Assembly (NCBI GenBank): GCA_023443515.1
Contig: JAEZUC010000092.1
Location: 1-32,670, forward strand
Length of the DNA: 32,670 nt
From: Bacillota bacterium
Lineage (GTDB): Bacteria; Bacillota; Clostridia; Acetivibrionales; DSM-1351
Direction of reading: 5' to 3'
This document shows, in pieces, positions 24,362 to 31,331 of the stretch (the first letter of the stretch is position 1; the number at the start of each line of letters is the position of its first letter). Below the pieces are notes generated by a model that was given only the letters and a program-made list of their open reading frames with translations, searched no databases and was not told where the DNA came from. Position numbers and translations under genes: made by a program.

Positions 24362-24967
24362 TTAAACATCCTCTCTTTTATTTATGTTTACCATATTGAG
24401 GTAAAATTCTATCATTTTTTCCCCACAAGCCTTTAAAACAGAACTCTCCGGTGCAAAAAGGTCATTGTTGGTAATATAGTAATGGACAAGACCTGTCCAC
24501 CCGTTGAAAACCATATCCTCAGGAAGCTTTTTAATACTGCCTGCCTCCACTTCCTTTTGGATTGCCTGACTAAGATGAAAAGATACAGTTGACTGAAGCA
24601 TTAAAAAAGTATCCCTGGCTTGTTTCGGCAGCAGTCTGTTTTCTATTACCAGTCTTGTATAAAAGGACTCAAATTCTGTTAATACATTAATATGAGCCTT
24701 AAGAGCAAGATCAAAACCTTTTTGGTCACAGGCAACCTGGTGGAGACGTGTGTTAATTCTCTCCCCTACATCTTCTATGACCGCAGTCAGAAGCTCTTCC
24801 TGAGTATGAAAGTGTGCAAAAATTGTTCCGTGGGACACACCTGCTTCCCCGGCAACATCTGCGGTACGCGTGGTTGTCAGACCGTTTATGGCAAACTGTC
24901 TGACTGCTGCTTCAATAATCTTTTGTCTTGTTATTTTTTTTTGTAACTGTCTTTTGTTTTCTTTCAC
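24362..24967 (-). CDS. TetR/AcrR-family transcriptional regulator
   Basis: This 201-residue protein has an N-terminal TetR helix-turn-helix at about residues 10-57 (RQKIIEAAVRQFAINGLTTTRTADVAGEAGVSHGTIFAHF), which is textbook for the family. The ligand domain of about 140 residues is all-helical and of unknown specificity. The start is a GTG at 24967 with a weak GGA site; no better in-frame ATG exists upstream. A consensus promoter and a candidate self-operator lie just upstream. It is co-translated with the zinc-ribbon gene. The divergent alpha/beta hydrolase gene at 25243 is the natural second target. Confidence 0.92.
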   Translation of the reverse strand: MKENKRQLQKKITRQKIIEAAVRQFAINGLTTTRTADVAGEAGVSHGTIFAHFHTQEELLTAVIEDVGERINTRLHQVACDQKGFDLALKAHINVLTEFESFYTRLVIENRLLPKQARDTFLMLQSTVSFHLSQAIQKEVEAGSIKKLPEDMVFNGWTGLVHYYITNNDLFAPESSVLKACGEKMIEFYLNMVNINKREDV

Positions 24968-24997
24968 TTAATCACTTCCGATTTCCTGTGTTTTGAT

Positions 24998-25011
24998 TGA
25001 CTCGCCACTCA
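24998..25011. promoter_or_regulatory. Candidate TetR operator
   Basis: TGACTCGCCACTCA is an imperfect palindrome (10 of 14 positions symmetric) lying just downstream of the regulator's -10 box. ATTGACT also recurs at 24996 and 25011, and GATTG/CAATC brackets the region from 24995 to 25025. It is a likely self-repression site. Confidence 0.45.
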
Positions 25012-25025
25012 TTGACTACCCAATC

Positions 25026-25054
25026 AGTATACTCTTTCGGTCAGCCCCTGTCAA
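25026..25054 (-). promoter_or_regulatory. Sigma-A promoter of the TetR/zinc-ribbon pair
   Basis: On the minus strand TTGACA (25054-25049) and TATACT (25031-25026) are separated by 17 bases, near-perfect consensus. The start would be near 25019, about 52 bases before the GTG. Confidence 0.8.
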
Positions 25055-25098
25055 TACATCTGCAATGTTCCCTTGTTAAATCTGGAAAGGCATATTTG

Positions 25099-25128
25099 TT
25101 GCACTGTTGAGGTTTTTTCAGGTATAAT
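25099..25128 (+). promoter_or_regulatory. Sigma-A promoter of the alpha/beta hydrolase gene
   Basis: TTGCAC (25099-25104) and TATAAT (25123-25128) are separated by 18 bases. The start would be near 25135, leaving a leader of about 108 bases in which I see no named structure. Confidence 0.6.
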
Positions 25129-25242
25129 TTATATATACGCGGTTTATATTTTTCTTTTACTTTCAAAGTATTTCAAGTCATAATTTTAATCACTTTATGA
25201 TAAGTTTATTTAATATTAGTTGGGATTTAGTGGGAGAGGTCT

Positions 25243-26214
25243 ATGAAGAATTTTGTAAAAATGTGCTTTGTACTTATATTGATAGCGTTTATTGCAGTTT
25301 TGATTGCGGGGTTTTATTTTTATGATATCTCTGTTGCCCGTACAAAAAAGACATTTCTTGCTCAGGATGAGGCACTTAAAAAATCTGTTACTGTAAATGC
25401 TGAGATTAAACTTCAAAAAAACTCATCCGAATTAATAGATGATGTGGATTGGTTGAGCAGACAGTCCTATGAGATGGTTGATATTGTCTCTTATGACGGT
25501 TTGAAGTTAAAGGGCTATTATATTAGTGCTGAAGCTCCTACAATGAGAACTACAATACTGTCTCACGGTTATTCCTCCAAGGGGCTTTGGATGGGATTAT
25601 ATGCAAAACTGTATAATATGATGGGTTACAACGTTCTTATGCCTGACAGCAGAGGACATGGCGACAGTGAAGGGAATTATATAGGTTTTGGCTGGGTAGA
25701 CAGGAAGGATTATTTAAAATGGATTGATTACGTTATTAAAAAAACCGGACCTGATGCCCAGATAGTTCTTCATGGTGTTTCAATGGGAGGGGCAACGGTT
25801 CTCATGACAAGTGGCGAAAACCTCCCTTCCAACGTGAAGGCTATTGTTTCAGACTGTGCGTACACGTCGGTTAAAGATGAACTCTCCTATCAAATGAAGA
25901 GAATGTACCGTCTTCCGTCTTTTCCTCTTCTAAATGTCACAAGCCTTATTACCAAAGCAAAGGCAGGATTTACCTTTGAGGAAGCATCAGCCCTCAAACA
26001 GGTTAAAAAAAGCAAGACCCCTACACTTTTTATCCATGGTGGTAATGATGAATTTGTCCCTACCGGTATGGTAAATAGGTTGTTTGATGCATGCAACAGT
26101 GAAAAGGAACTTTTTATTGTTCCCGGAGCCGGCCACGGAGCTGCATTGAATGCAGACCCCGATGGTTATATTGCAAAGGTAAAGGACTTTACCGAAAAAT
26201 ATATCAATAAATAA
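25243..26214 (+). CDS. Membrane-anchored alpha/beta hydrolase
   Basis: This 323-residue protein has an N-terminal membrane helix (about residues 7-28) that probably anchors it with the catalytic domain outside. The serine hydrolase triad is complete: nucleophile Ser in GVSMGG (about residue 186), Asp in HGGNDEFVP (about 266), His in GAGHGAA (about 297). The oxyanion HGYSSKG block and the DSRGHGDSEG loop are also present. This is the layout of the YtpA/BAAT-like esterase and lysophospholipase group. GGGAGAGG lies three bases before the ATG. It is divergent from the TetR gene and may be under its control. The substrate is unknown. Confidence 0.9.
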   Translation: MKNFVKMCFVLILIAFIAVLIAGFYFYDISVARTKKTFLAQDEALKKSVTVNAEIKLQKNSSELIDDVDWLSRQSYEMVDIVSYDGLKLKGYYISAEAPTMRTTILSHGYSSKGLWMGLYAKLYNMMGYNVLMPDSRGHGDSEGNYIGFGWVDRKDYLKWIDYVIKKTGPDAQIVLHGVSMGGATVLMTSGENLPSNVKAIVSDCAYTSVKDELSYQMKRMYRLPSFPLLNVTSLITKAKAGFTFEEASALKQVKKSKTPTLFIHGGNDEFVPTGMVNRLFDACNSEKELFIVPGAGHGAALNADPDGYIAKVKDFTEKYINK

Positions 26215-26236
26215 ATTAATCATTATAATATGCCCT

Positions 26237-27790
26237 TTATGGTACTGCCATTTCAAATGCTACACAGAAGTTTGGAAGGGGCTTTCTGCTACCAAATCCC
26301 ACAAATGGGTCTGAATCCCGTAGGAGCCCCCATCTGCATGTTCCTCCTGTTCTGTTTGTTCCTGCTGTTAAAGCATATCCGACCTTAACTCCTGTTGACG
26401 GTACTTCTCCGTCACAGGTTATTTTCACTGAATCACCTATTATTTCAACTGATTGGATGGTTATTCTCTTACTTTGTGTATATACTTCAAAGCCTTTTCC
26501 GTTTTTCCATTCTGTCAGGGTGCTTTGATTCGGTTCTGGCAGAGAAGTATCCCAAACCAAAGGCCCAACAGGCACGTGGAATCTCACCGTTATAGTATTT
26601 CCGCTTCTTTCCACCACTGTAGGTTGCAGAGGCTGCCAGTCATGCCCAAGTACTACCCTTTCGTAATAAACCTTTGCATACTGCTCTCCTAACTGCTGAT
26701 ACCCGTTTGCTGTCAAGTGTACCCCGTCAGCGGCATATTGTCTTTGATAGTTTGGCCCCACGCAAACCATATCTCCGGGATAATCCAAACCTGCCTTCCA
26801 TTGCACTAGTGTAGATGTAGCTGTTCCGACACTTCCACATGAGTTCTGCTGAACAATGAACATAGGTATGTTCTGGGTTTGCCCGGTAATTGCCTTAATA
26901 TCCTGATTGTAGTCTGCCCATAATGTGTGCAGCTGATTTTCATAGTTTGTGTTGCCTGCATCTCTTTCACCATGAGTCATTATAACAGCACCTACTCCAT
27001 AGGTTTTACCCGCCTGCTGCGCAAGGCGTTTTATAGCTTGGACTTCAAATATAGTAGCTGCATATGCACGTCCTGAGTAAGTTGTTTCGGGTGCACCCTT
27101 GCTAAGAGCATCAATACCCTGTCCTGTTTCGCCAACCGCTGTGTGTACCGAAACATAGTCTTTTCCCGAGGCATTTCTGACAAGAGATGTTATTTGGTTA
27201 GCCATTGCTGAATGTGGTGTTTCTCCAAATATGTTCCCCGGATAAGCGCCTCCATAGTAATAGCCGTATTCCCTTACGGGTTCAATCAAAGGAATCATCT
27301 TAAACAGGCTATTATTAGAATCAAACGGCGGAACCATAACCTTTTCCAATGAAAGTTTAAGATTGTTAAAAGGCTGTTGGGTTGTAACCGGAGGATTTCC
27401 TTCCGCACCAACCGCAAGGCTTTGTCCCGTACCCACAATTCCTGCCCAGTCCCAAGGGATTTTTACATTGCTGATTGATTCCACGGGAAATTTGTTAATA
27501 ATTCCAAGTATATAGCTTTTTAATAAAGCATAATCCAGAACATCAACAACCCCATCTCCGTTTAAATCTGCATACTTAAAGCGATCATCTCCCGGGAGGC
27601 CCCTGTCATTATCCAATAAATAAATTTTAAATACTGCGAAGTCAAGTCCGTCAACACTGCCATCACTGTTCAAATCCCCATAAATATCCGTTGATACAGC
27701 AGCACCGGAAACGGAAATATTACTTGTGATAGAGCAGATAAGAGCGAAAATTGTTAAAAAGACAAGAACCTTTTGACTTGCTTTTTTCAT
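26237..27790 (-). CDS. Cellulosomal SGNH carbohydrate esterase with N-terminal dockerin
   Basis: This 517-residue protein has a Sec signal peptide to about residue 32, then a type I dockerin at about 38-98. The dockerin has two calcium-loop repeats (DLNSDGSVDGLDFAVFK and DLNGDGVVDVLDYALLK), which lock the enzyme onto a cohesin of the scaffoldin. The catalytic part from about residue 110 is of the SGNH/sialate-O-acetylesterase type: GTGQSLAVG (Ser block), THGERDAGN (an Asn/His-type block), and DGVHLTANG (Asp-His block). A C-terminal beta domain follows. It probably removes acetyl groups from plant polysaccharide. The ATG at 27790 is preferred over a GTG nine bases upstream because of the AAAGGA spacing. 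The gene ends 22 bases from the convergent hydrolase, with no clear terminator between. Confidence 0.9.
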   Translation of the reverse strand: MKKASQKVLVFLTIFALICSITSNISVSGAAVSTDIYGDLNSDGSVDGLDFAVFKIYLLDNDRGLPGDDRFKYADLNGDGVVDVLDYALLKSYILGIINKFPVESISNVKIPWDWAGIVGTGQSLAVGAEGNPPVTTQQPFNNLKLSLEKVMVPPFDSNNSLFKMIPLIEPVREYGYYYGGAYPGNIFGETPHSAMANQITSLVRNASGKDYVSVHTAVGETGQGIDALSKGAPETTYSGRAYAATIFEVQAIKRLAQQAGKTYGVGAVIMTHGERDAGNTNYENQLHTLWADYNQDIKAITGQTQNIPMFIVQQNSCGSVGTATSTLVQWKAGLDYPGDMVCVGPNYQRQYAADGVHLTANGYQQLGEQYAKVYYERVVLGHDWQPLQPTVVERSGNTITVRFHVPVGPLVWDTSLPEPNQSTLTEWKNGKGFEVYTQSKRITIQSVEIIGDSVKITCDGEVPSTGVKVGYALTAGTNRTGGTCRWGLLRDSDPFVGFGSRKPLPNFCVAFEMAVP

Positions 27791-27921
27791 GATATCCACG
27801 TCCTTTTTGCATTTTTGTTAATTCTTAGTTTTACATACATTAAATGTACCCGTTTCCATATTCTATAGCAGTTATAATAAATCCTCCAAAGCAATATCTG
27901 CAAATTAAAGTTGTTTATTAA

Positions 27922-27950
27922 TTGAATTACAGCCGTATGTATGTTATTAT
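27922..27950 (+). promoter_or_regulatory. Promoter of the ABC-F attenuator transcript
   Basis: TTGAAT (27922-27927) and TATTAT (27945-27950) are separated by 17 bases. The start would be near 27957, giving a leader of about 254 bases before the ABC-F gene. The stretch 27791-27921 shows nothing further. Confidence 0.6.
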
Positions 27951-27983
27951 TCTATTAATAAATGAATGATTGGAGTTGAAAAG

Positions 27984-27992
27984 ATGAAGTAA
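27984..27992 (+). CDS. Two-codon leader uORF (Met-Lys-stop)
   Basis: ATG AAG TAA follows a GGAG ribosome site by exactly eight bases and sits about 27 bases from the predicted transcript start. A peptide this short has no function of its own. Ribosome pausing at its start or stop codon would cover the anti-antiterminator strand that begins four bases later. Very short uORFs in this position are known for antibiotic-responsive ABC-F leaders in Firmicutes. Confidence 0.6.
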   Translation: MK

Positions 27993-27995
27993 ATA

Positions 27996-28192
27996 TTTCT
28001 TGCTGATTTTTAAACATAACCAAACAATTATATTAATGGGAGTAATCCCTTGTTTTGTTGTGTTCGCAAGAAAGTTACTTATTCTTTTTGGCTCATTCGG
28101 CATATACTTTATTCCCTGTCTTCGGAAGACGGGCCCTTGCTGTATTTTTATGAGCTACGGAAAACTAACTTTCTTGTAGCTTATATTTTTTT
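27996..28192 (+). promoter_or_regulatory. Transcription attenuator controlling the ABC-F gene
   Basis: Three mutually exclusive pairings are visible. TTTCTTGC (27996-28003) pairs perfectly with GCAAGAAA (28066-28073). CAAGAAAGTTA (28067-28077) pairs perfectly over 11 bases with TAACTTTCTTG (28166-28176). The intrinsic terminator stem (28149-28158 with 28176-28185, one G-U) is followed by seven T residues (28186-28192). A stable side hairpin, CCTGTCTT-CGG-AAGACGGG, sits at 28115-28133. The second pairing runs through the loop and 3' arm of the terminator and so prevents it. The ABC-F ribosome site (AGGAGG) comes right after. A ribosome stalled by an antibiotic on the upstream uORF would free the antiterminator. 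Confidence 0.85.
28036..28179 (+). other. 47-codon open frame inside the attenuator leader
   Basis: An ATG at 28036 opens a frame of 47 codons, rich in Cys, Phe and Leu and hydrophobic, whose TAG (28177-28179) lies inside the 3' arm of the terminator. It spans the antiterminator strand. It has no recognisable ribosome site, so translation is doubtful. If translated, it would itself govern which hairpin forms. Confidence 0.35.
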
Positions 28193-28210
28193 GTACAGGA
28201 GGTATTTTTT

Positions 28211-29698
28211 ATGTCTTTAATTAATGTCACAAATCTGACTTTTGCCTATGATGGCAGTTATGATAATATATTTGAAAATGTAAGCTTCCAGATAGATACT
28301 GATTGGAAGCTGGGCTTTACGGGGAGAAATGGCAGGGGAAAAACTACCTTTCTCAATCTCCTGCTGGGTAAATATGAATACAGCGGTAGCATATCATCAA
28401 AAGTTCCCTTTGAGTATTTTCCTTATGAGGTAAAAAACAAGAAAAACAATACCATAGATGTTATTGAAGAGATTTTTCCAAATTATGTTCTTTGGGAGGT
28501 CATGCGTGAGCTATCCCTGTTGGAAGTAGACGATGATGTCTTATACAGGGCCTTTGACACTCTGTCCAACGGAGAACAAACAAAGGTTATGCTTGCAACA
28601 CTTTTTCTGAAAGAAAACAGTTTCTTGCTTATTGATGAGCCTACAAACCATCTGGACATTAACGCCAGAATGGTTGTCAGCGACTATCTTCGTACAAAAC
28701 ACGGGTTTATTTTGGTATCCCATGACAGAGCCTTTTTGGATAATTGTATAGACCATATTCTCTCAATAAATAAGACAAACATCGAAATTCAAAAGGGAGA
28801 TTTCTCCTCCTGGTGGGAAAATAAAGAGATGCAGGATAACTATGAACGTTCCGAAAACGACAAGCTCAAAAAAGATATCAAAAGACTGTCAGAAGCGGCA
28901 AAACGGACATCTGAATGGTCTAATAAAGCTGAAGCAAAAAAGATTGGCTTTGACCCTACCCAAACTGAAAAAAATATCGGACGCAGGCCTTACCAGGGTG
29001 CTAAAGCAAAAAAAATGATGAGCCGTTCAAAATCGATAAAAGAAAGGCAGCAGTCGGCAATAGAGGGTAAATCCAAGCTACTAAAAAATATAGAAAACTC
29101 GGAAAAGCTAAAAATTTCACAGCTAAAGTTTCATACAGACAGGCTTTTAGAATTGGAAAATGTGTCTATATTCTACGGTGATAAAACGGCTTGTGATAAT
29201 GTGACCTTCACCATAGAACAAGGTGACAGAATATCCCTTATGGGTAAAAACGGTTCAGGCAAATCAAGTATTATAAAGCTTATTTGCGGTGAACAAATTA
29301 ATTATACCGGGACTATGAGGAAGTCAAACCAACTAAGGATCTCCTATGTATCTCAGAATACTACACATTTATGCGGTAATTTAAGCGACTATGCCGTAGC
29401 CAACGAAATTGACGAGAGCCTTTTCAAGGCTATTTTAAGGAAGCTGGATTTTTCCAGAGTACAGTTTGAGAAAGATATTTCTGATTTTAGCGGAGGACAA
29501 AAGAAAAAGGTATTGATAGCTAAAAGCCTGTGTGATAAAGCCCACTTGCATATATGGGACGAACCGCTGAATTTTATAGATGTAATTTCACGTATGCAGA
29601 TTGAAGAACTGCTTTTGGAGCATCAGCCGACGATTCTTTTTGTAGAACATGATATTGAGTTTTGCAATAATATTGCCACAAAGATTGTCCAGCTGTAA
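28211..29698 (+). CDS. ABC-F ribosome-protection protein, Lsa-like
   Basis: This 495-residue protein has two ATP-binding domains and no membrane helices. First domain: GRNGRGKTT, LSNGEQTK, LLIDEPTNHLD, and SHDR. Then comes a basic, helical interdomain linker (about residues 210-310), which reaches toward the ribosomal peptidyl-transferase centre in this family. Second domain: GKNGSGKSS, FSGGQKKK, IWDEPLNFID, and EHD. The second Walker B stretch has LNF in place of TNHLD, as in Lsa/Vga-type proteins. It dislodges lincosamide, streptogramin A or pleuromutilin drugs from the ribosome. The inducible leader upstream supports an antibiotic role. Confidence 0.92.
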   Translation: MSLINVTNLTFAYDGSYDNIFENVSFQIDTDWKLGFTGRNGRGKTTFLNLLLGKYEYSGSISSKVPFEYFPYEVKNKKNNTIDVIEEIFPNYVLWEVMRELSLLEVDDDVLYRAFDTLSNGEQTKVMLATLFLKENSFLLIDEPTNHLDINARMVVSDYLRTKHGFILVSHDRAFLDNCIDHILSINKTNIEIQKGDFSSWWENKEMQDNYERSENDKLKKDIKRLSEAAKRTSEWSNKAEAKKIGFDPTQTEKNIGRRPYQGAKAKKMMSRSKSIKERQQSAIEGKSKLLKNIENSEKLKISQLKFHTDRLLELENVSIFYGDKTACDNVTFTIEQGDRISLMGKNGSGKSSIIKLICGEQINYTGTMRKSNQLRISYVSQNTTHLCGNLSDYAVANEIDESLFKAILRKLDFSRVQFEKDISDFSGGQKKKVLIAKSLCDKAHLHIWDEPLNFIDVISRMQIEELLLEHQPTILFVEHDIEFCNNIATKIVQL

Positions 29699-29755
29699 GT
29701 TGTGCTACAGTGAGCTGTCGTAAAATTGTTTTTATCTCTTTTAACCTGTACGCGA

Positions 29756-29968
29756 GTATTAATTATATCAATGGAAGCTTGGTTAAAGATATTTGCAGTT
29801 GTTTCTCGGCGAACACGGATATTTTACCGGAAAACCTTCACGATGTAGGTTTTAGCGACACAATGAATCATGGACGGTGAATGTGAGCGACGGTAAAATA
29901 TCCTAAAATGAGCCGCTAGAAACTTTTGCAGATATCTTGGAAGCAAACATTGATATAATTTTATACGG
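29756..29968. repeat. About 213-bp imperfect palindromic element
   Basis: The whole stretch folds back on itself. AATTATATCAATG (29761-29773) matches the complement at 29949-29962. AAGATAT-TGCA--TGTTTCT (about 29787-29806) pairs with 29918-29937 with mismatches. GGATATTTTACCG (29817-29829) pairs perfectly with 29891-29903. Smaller stems, such as AAAACCT/AGGTTTT, lie in the centre. No protein is encoded. It could be a structured RNA, a MITE-like insertion, or a genome-wide palindromic repeat. The remaining parts of this 376-base gap (29699-29755, 29969-30060) show nothing I can name. Confidence 0.7.
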
Positions 29969-30074
29969 GAGTACCAGTGTTAAAACAGAAAACTTTTTTT
30001 GTTTTGCAATAGCCACTTTTACCGTTTATATGAAATCTGTTATTGGCAATACTGAATATAAGGAGAACAGATAT

Positions 30075-30665
30075 ATGAAGCAAGATTTTTCACCTGTAAT
30101 ATGGCCGGAAGAAAAAGTACCGGAACAAGCAGCCCACTGTCAAAAATGTGAATTACACTGCCAGAGATCCCGTATTATATGGGGCGAAGGCAACCCCAAA
30201 GCTCCAATACTAGTATTGCTGGATAACCCGGGAGCTCGCGAGGATAAGTCGGGTATTGAATTTGTTTGTGGCACCAGACAGACCCTTCAACGTGCAGTTT
30301 TTGAAGCAGGCCTTCAAATGAGGGATTTATATGTAACATATGTTCTAAAATGCCGTCCTTTACGACGCTATGATAAAGAAACAGCAAGAAGTGTCTGCAT
30401 TAAATATCTTGTGCAACAAATTGACCTACTAAAGCCAATGTTCGTATTCTGTCTCGGTAATACAGCCACACAGTGGTTTTTTGGGGAAAAGGATGCAGAG
30501 GTCAAAAACCTGAGAGGTACATGGCATTTCGTGAGAGGATATACCACAACCGCTACCTACCATCCCCTTGCCATAAGAAGACGACCCAACTTATACCCCA
30601 CCTTCCTTAATGACTGGAAAATCCTGGCAAAACGTTATTTTAAAGAGAAACCTTTAACAAATTAG
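30075..30665 (+). CDS. Uracil-DNA glycosylase superfamily protein, Fe-S type, atypical motif A
   Basis: The protein has 196 residues from the ATG at 30075, which follows AAGGAG; an upstream extension of 46 codons runs into the palindromic element and is rejected. Cysteines fit the iron-sulphur site of family 4/5 enzymes: CQKC near residue 22, then KCRP and SVC spaced by 14 residues (about 100-115). The uracil-pocket motif reads LLDNPGARED where family 4 has GEAPG. The C-terminal catalytic/minor-groove motif is YHPLAIRRRP. It would excise uracil or another damaged base from DNA. The unusual motif A leaves the exact lesion open. The gene ends 26 bases inside the convergent bioY gene. Confidence 0.85.
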   Translation: MKQDFSPVIWPEEKVPEQAAHCQKCELHCQRSRIIWGEGNPKAPILVLLDNPGAREDKSGIEFVCGTRQTLQRAVFEAGLQMRDLYVTYVLKCRPLRRYDKETARSVCIKYLVQQIDLLKPMFVFCLGNTATQWFFGEKDAEVKNLRGTWHFVRGYTTTATYHPLAIRRRPNLYPTFLNDWKILAKRYFKEKPLTN

Positions 30666-31194
30666 CCTTAATCAAACCTCTTCTAATCTGAGGGCCTGCA
30701 AAAGCAGCTATCAGAATTTTTATCATATCTCCCGGAATAAAAGGGATTACTCCCACAGATAATGCAGCCCCTAAAGACATATGTGCCTGATAAGCCAGCC
30801 ATATCGTACCAAATAAATAGCAAACTGCTGTACCCACAACCATTCCAATTAAAGACAAGTACCACTTATCCCAAAATCTATCTATAAACCAACCTCCAAT
30901 TATAGCCATGAAAATGAACCCTAGTATATAACCCCCGGTTGGCCCTGCAAGCTTTGACAGGCCTCCTGTAAAACCCGAAAACACGGGAATACCAACCAAT
31001 CCTATCAGCATATAAACTATGTAGCTGAAAGTTCCCCTTCTCATACCAAGGGTATAAAGTGCAAAGTATATTGCAAGGTTTGTAAAGGAAATAGGCACTA
31101 CACCTATAGGTATGGATAATGGCCCCAAAATACAGATTACAGCCGTTATAACCCCTATAATTGAAATTTGACGTATATTCATTTTGTTTTCCAT
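30640..31194 (-). CDS. bioY: Biotin transporter substrate-binding component BioY
   Basis: This 184-residue membrane protein is the S-component of an ECF-type vitamin importer. It has about six helices and the family blocks ISFTNLAIYFALYTLGMRRG, GIPVFSGFTGGLSKLAGPTGGYILGF and FIPGDMIKILIAAF. The start at 31194 is chosen for GGAGG six bases upstream; a longer frame extends into the promoter. No ATPase or T-component is nearby, so it either works with the shared ECF module or alone. The promoter, a BirA-like operator and a second palindrome lie just upstream. The gene overlaps the convergent glycosylase gene by 26 bases. Confidence 0.95.
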   Translation of the reverse strand: MENKMNIRQISIIGVITAVICILGPLSIPIGVVPISFTNLAIYFALYTLGMRRGTFSYIVYMLIGLVGIPVFSGFTGGLSKLAGPTGGYILGFIFMAIIGGWFIDRFWDKWYLSLIGMVVGTAVCYLFGTIWLAYQAHMSLGAALSVGVIPFIPGDMIKILIAAFAGPQIRRGLIKANLLKVSL

Positions 31195-31223
31195 AGCTCT
31201 CCTCCGAAAACTTAATATATTAT

Positions 31224-31244
31224 TTATATTACCTGGTAATATAA
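31224..31244. promoter_or_regulatory. Perfect palindrome at the bioY transcription start
   Basis: Arms TTATATTACC (31224-31233) and GGTAATATAA (31235-31244) flank a single central base. It covers the predicted start point of the bioY transcript (about 31237), a classic repressor position. The ACC-N-GGT core somewhat resembles FapR-type lipid-control sites, but I cannot confirm that. Confidence 0.55.
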
Positions 31245-31272
31245 GTATAAAATTAAAAGAGGCTATTGTCAA
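31244..31272 (-). promoter_or_regulatory. bioY: Sigma-A promoter of bioY
   Basis: On the minus strand TTGACA (31272-31267) and TATACT (31249-31244) are separated by 17 bases. The -35 box lies inside one half-site of the BirA-like repeat, and the start point lies in the palindrome at 31224-31244. Confidence 0.8.
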
Positions 31273-31307
31273 CCAAAATTTTTACATTGGTTGACAATAG
31301 CCTCTTT
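31256..31307 (-). terminator. 21-bp inverted repeat: terminator and BirA-like operator
   Basis: Perfect 21-base arms (31256-31276 and 31287-31307) with a 10-base loop form a hairpin 25 bases after the stop of the C45-type gene, followed on the minus strand by a T-rich run. Within it, TTGTCAACC (31266-31274) and GGTTGACAA (31289-31297) are 14 bases apart. This is the half-site pattern and spacing of Gram-positive BirA biotin operators (TTGTnAACC and its complement). It overlaps the bioY -35 box, so one sequence probably ends one transcript and regulates the next. Confidence 0.75.
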
Positions 31308-31331
31308 CATTAAACGATTTGCTGAATTTAC

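Noticed and set aside
29773..29852. Short plus-strand frame in the palindrome (Met-Glu-Ala-Trp start)
   Set aside because: It is only about 25 codons with no ribosome site; the pairing explains the sequence better than coding.
29754..29973. GAGTA target-site duplication around the palindrome
   Set aside because: GAGTA occurs at both flanks, but the arm ends do not line up with it cleanly, so a transposition scar cannot be claimed.
29937..30074. N-terminal extension of the glycosylase
   Set aside because: It overlaps the palindromic element, has a hydrophobic unrelated composition and no ribosome site; AAGGAG precedes the internal ATG at 30075.
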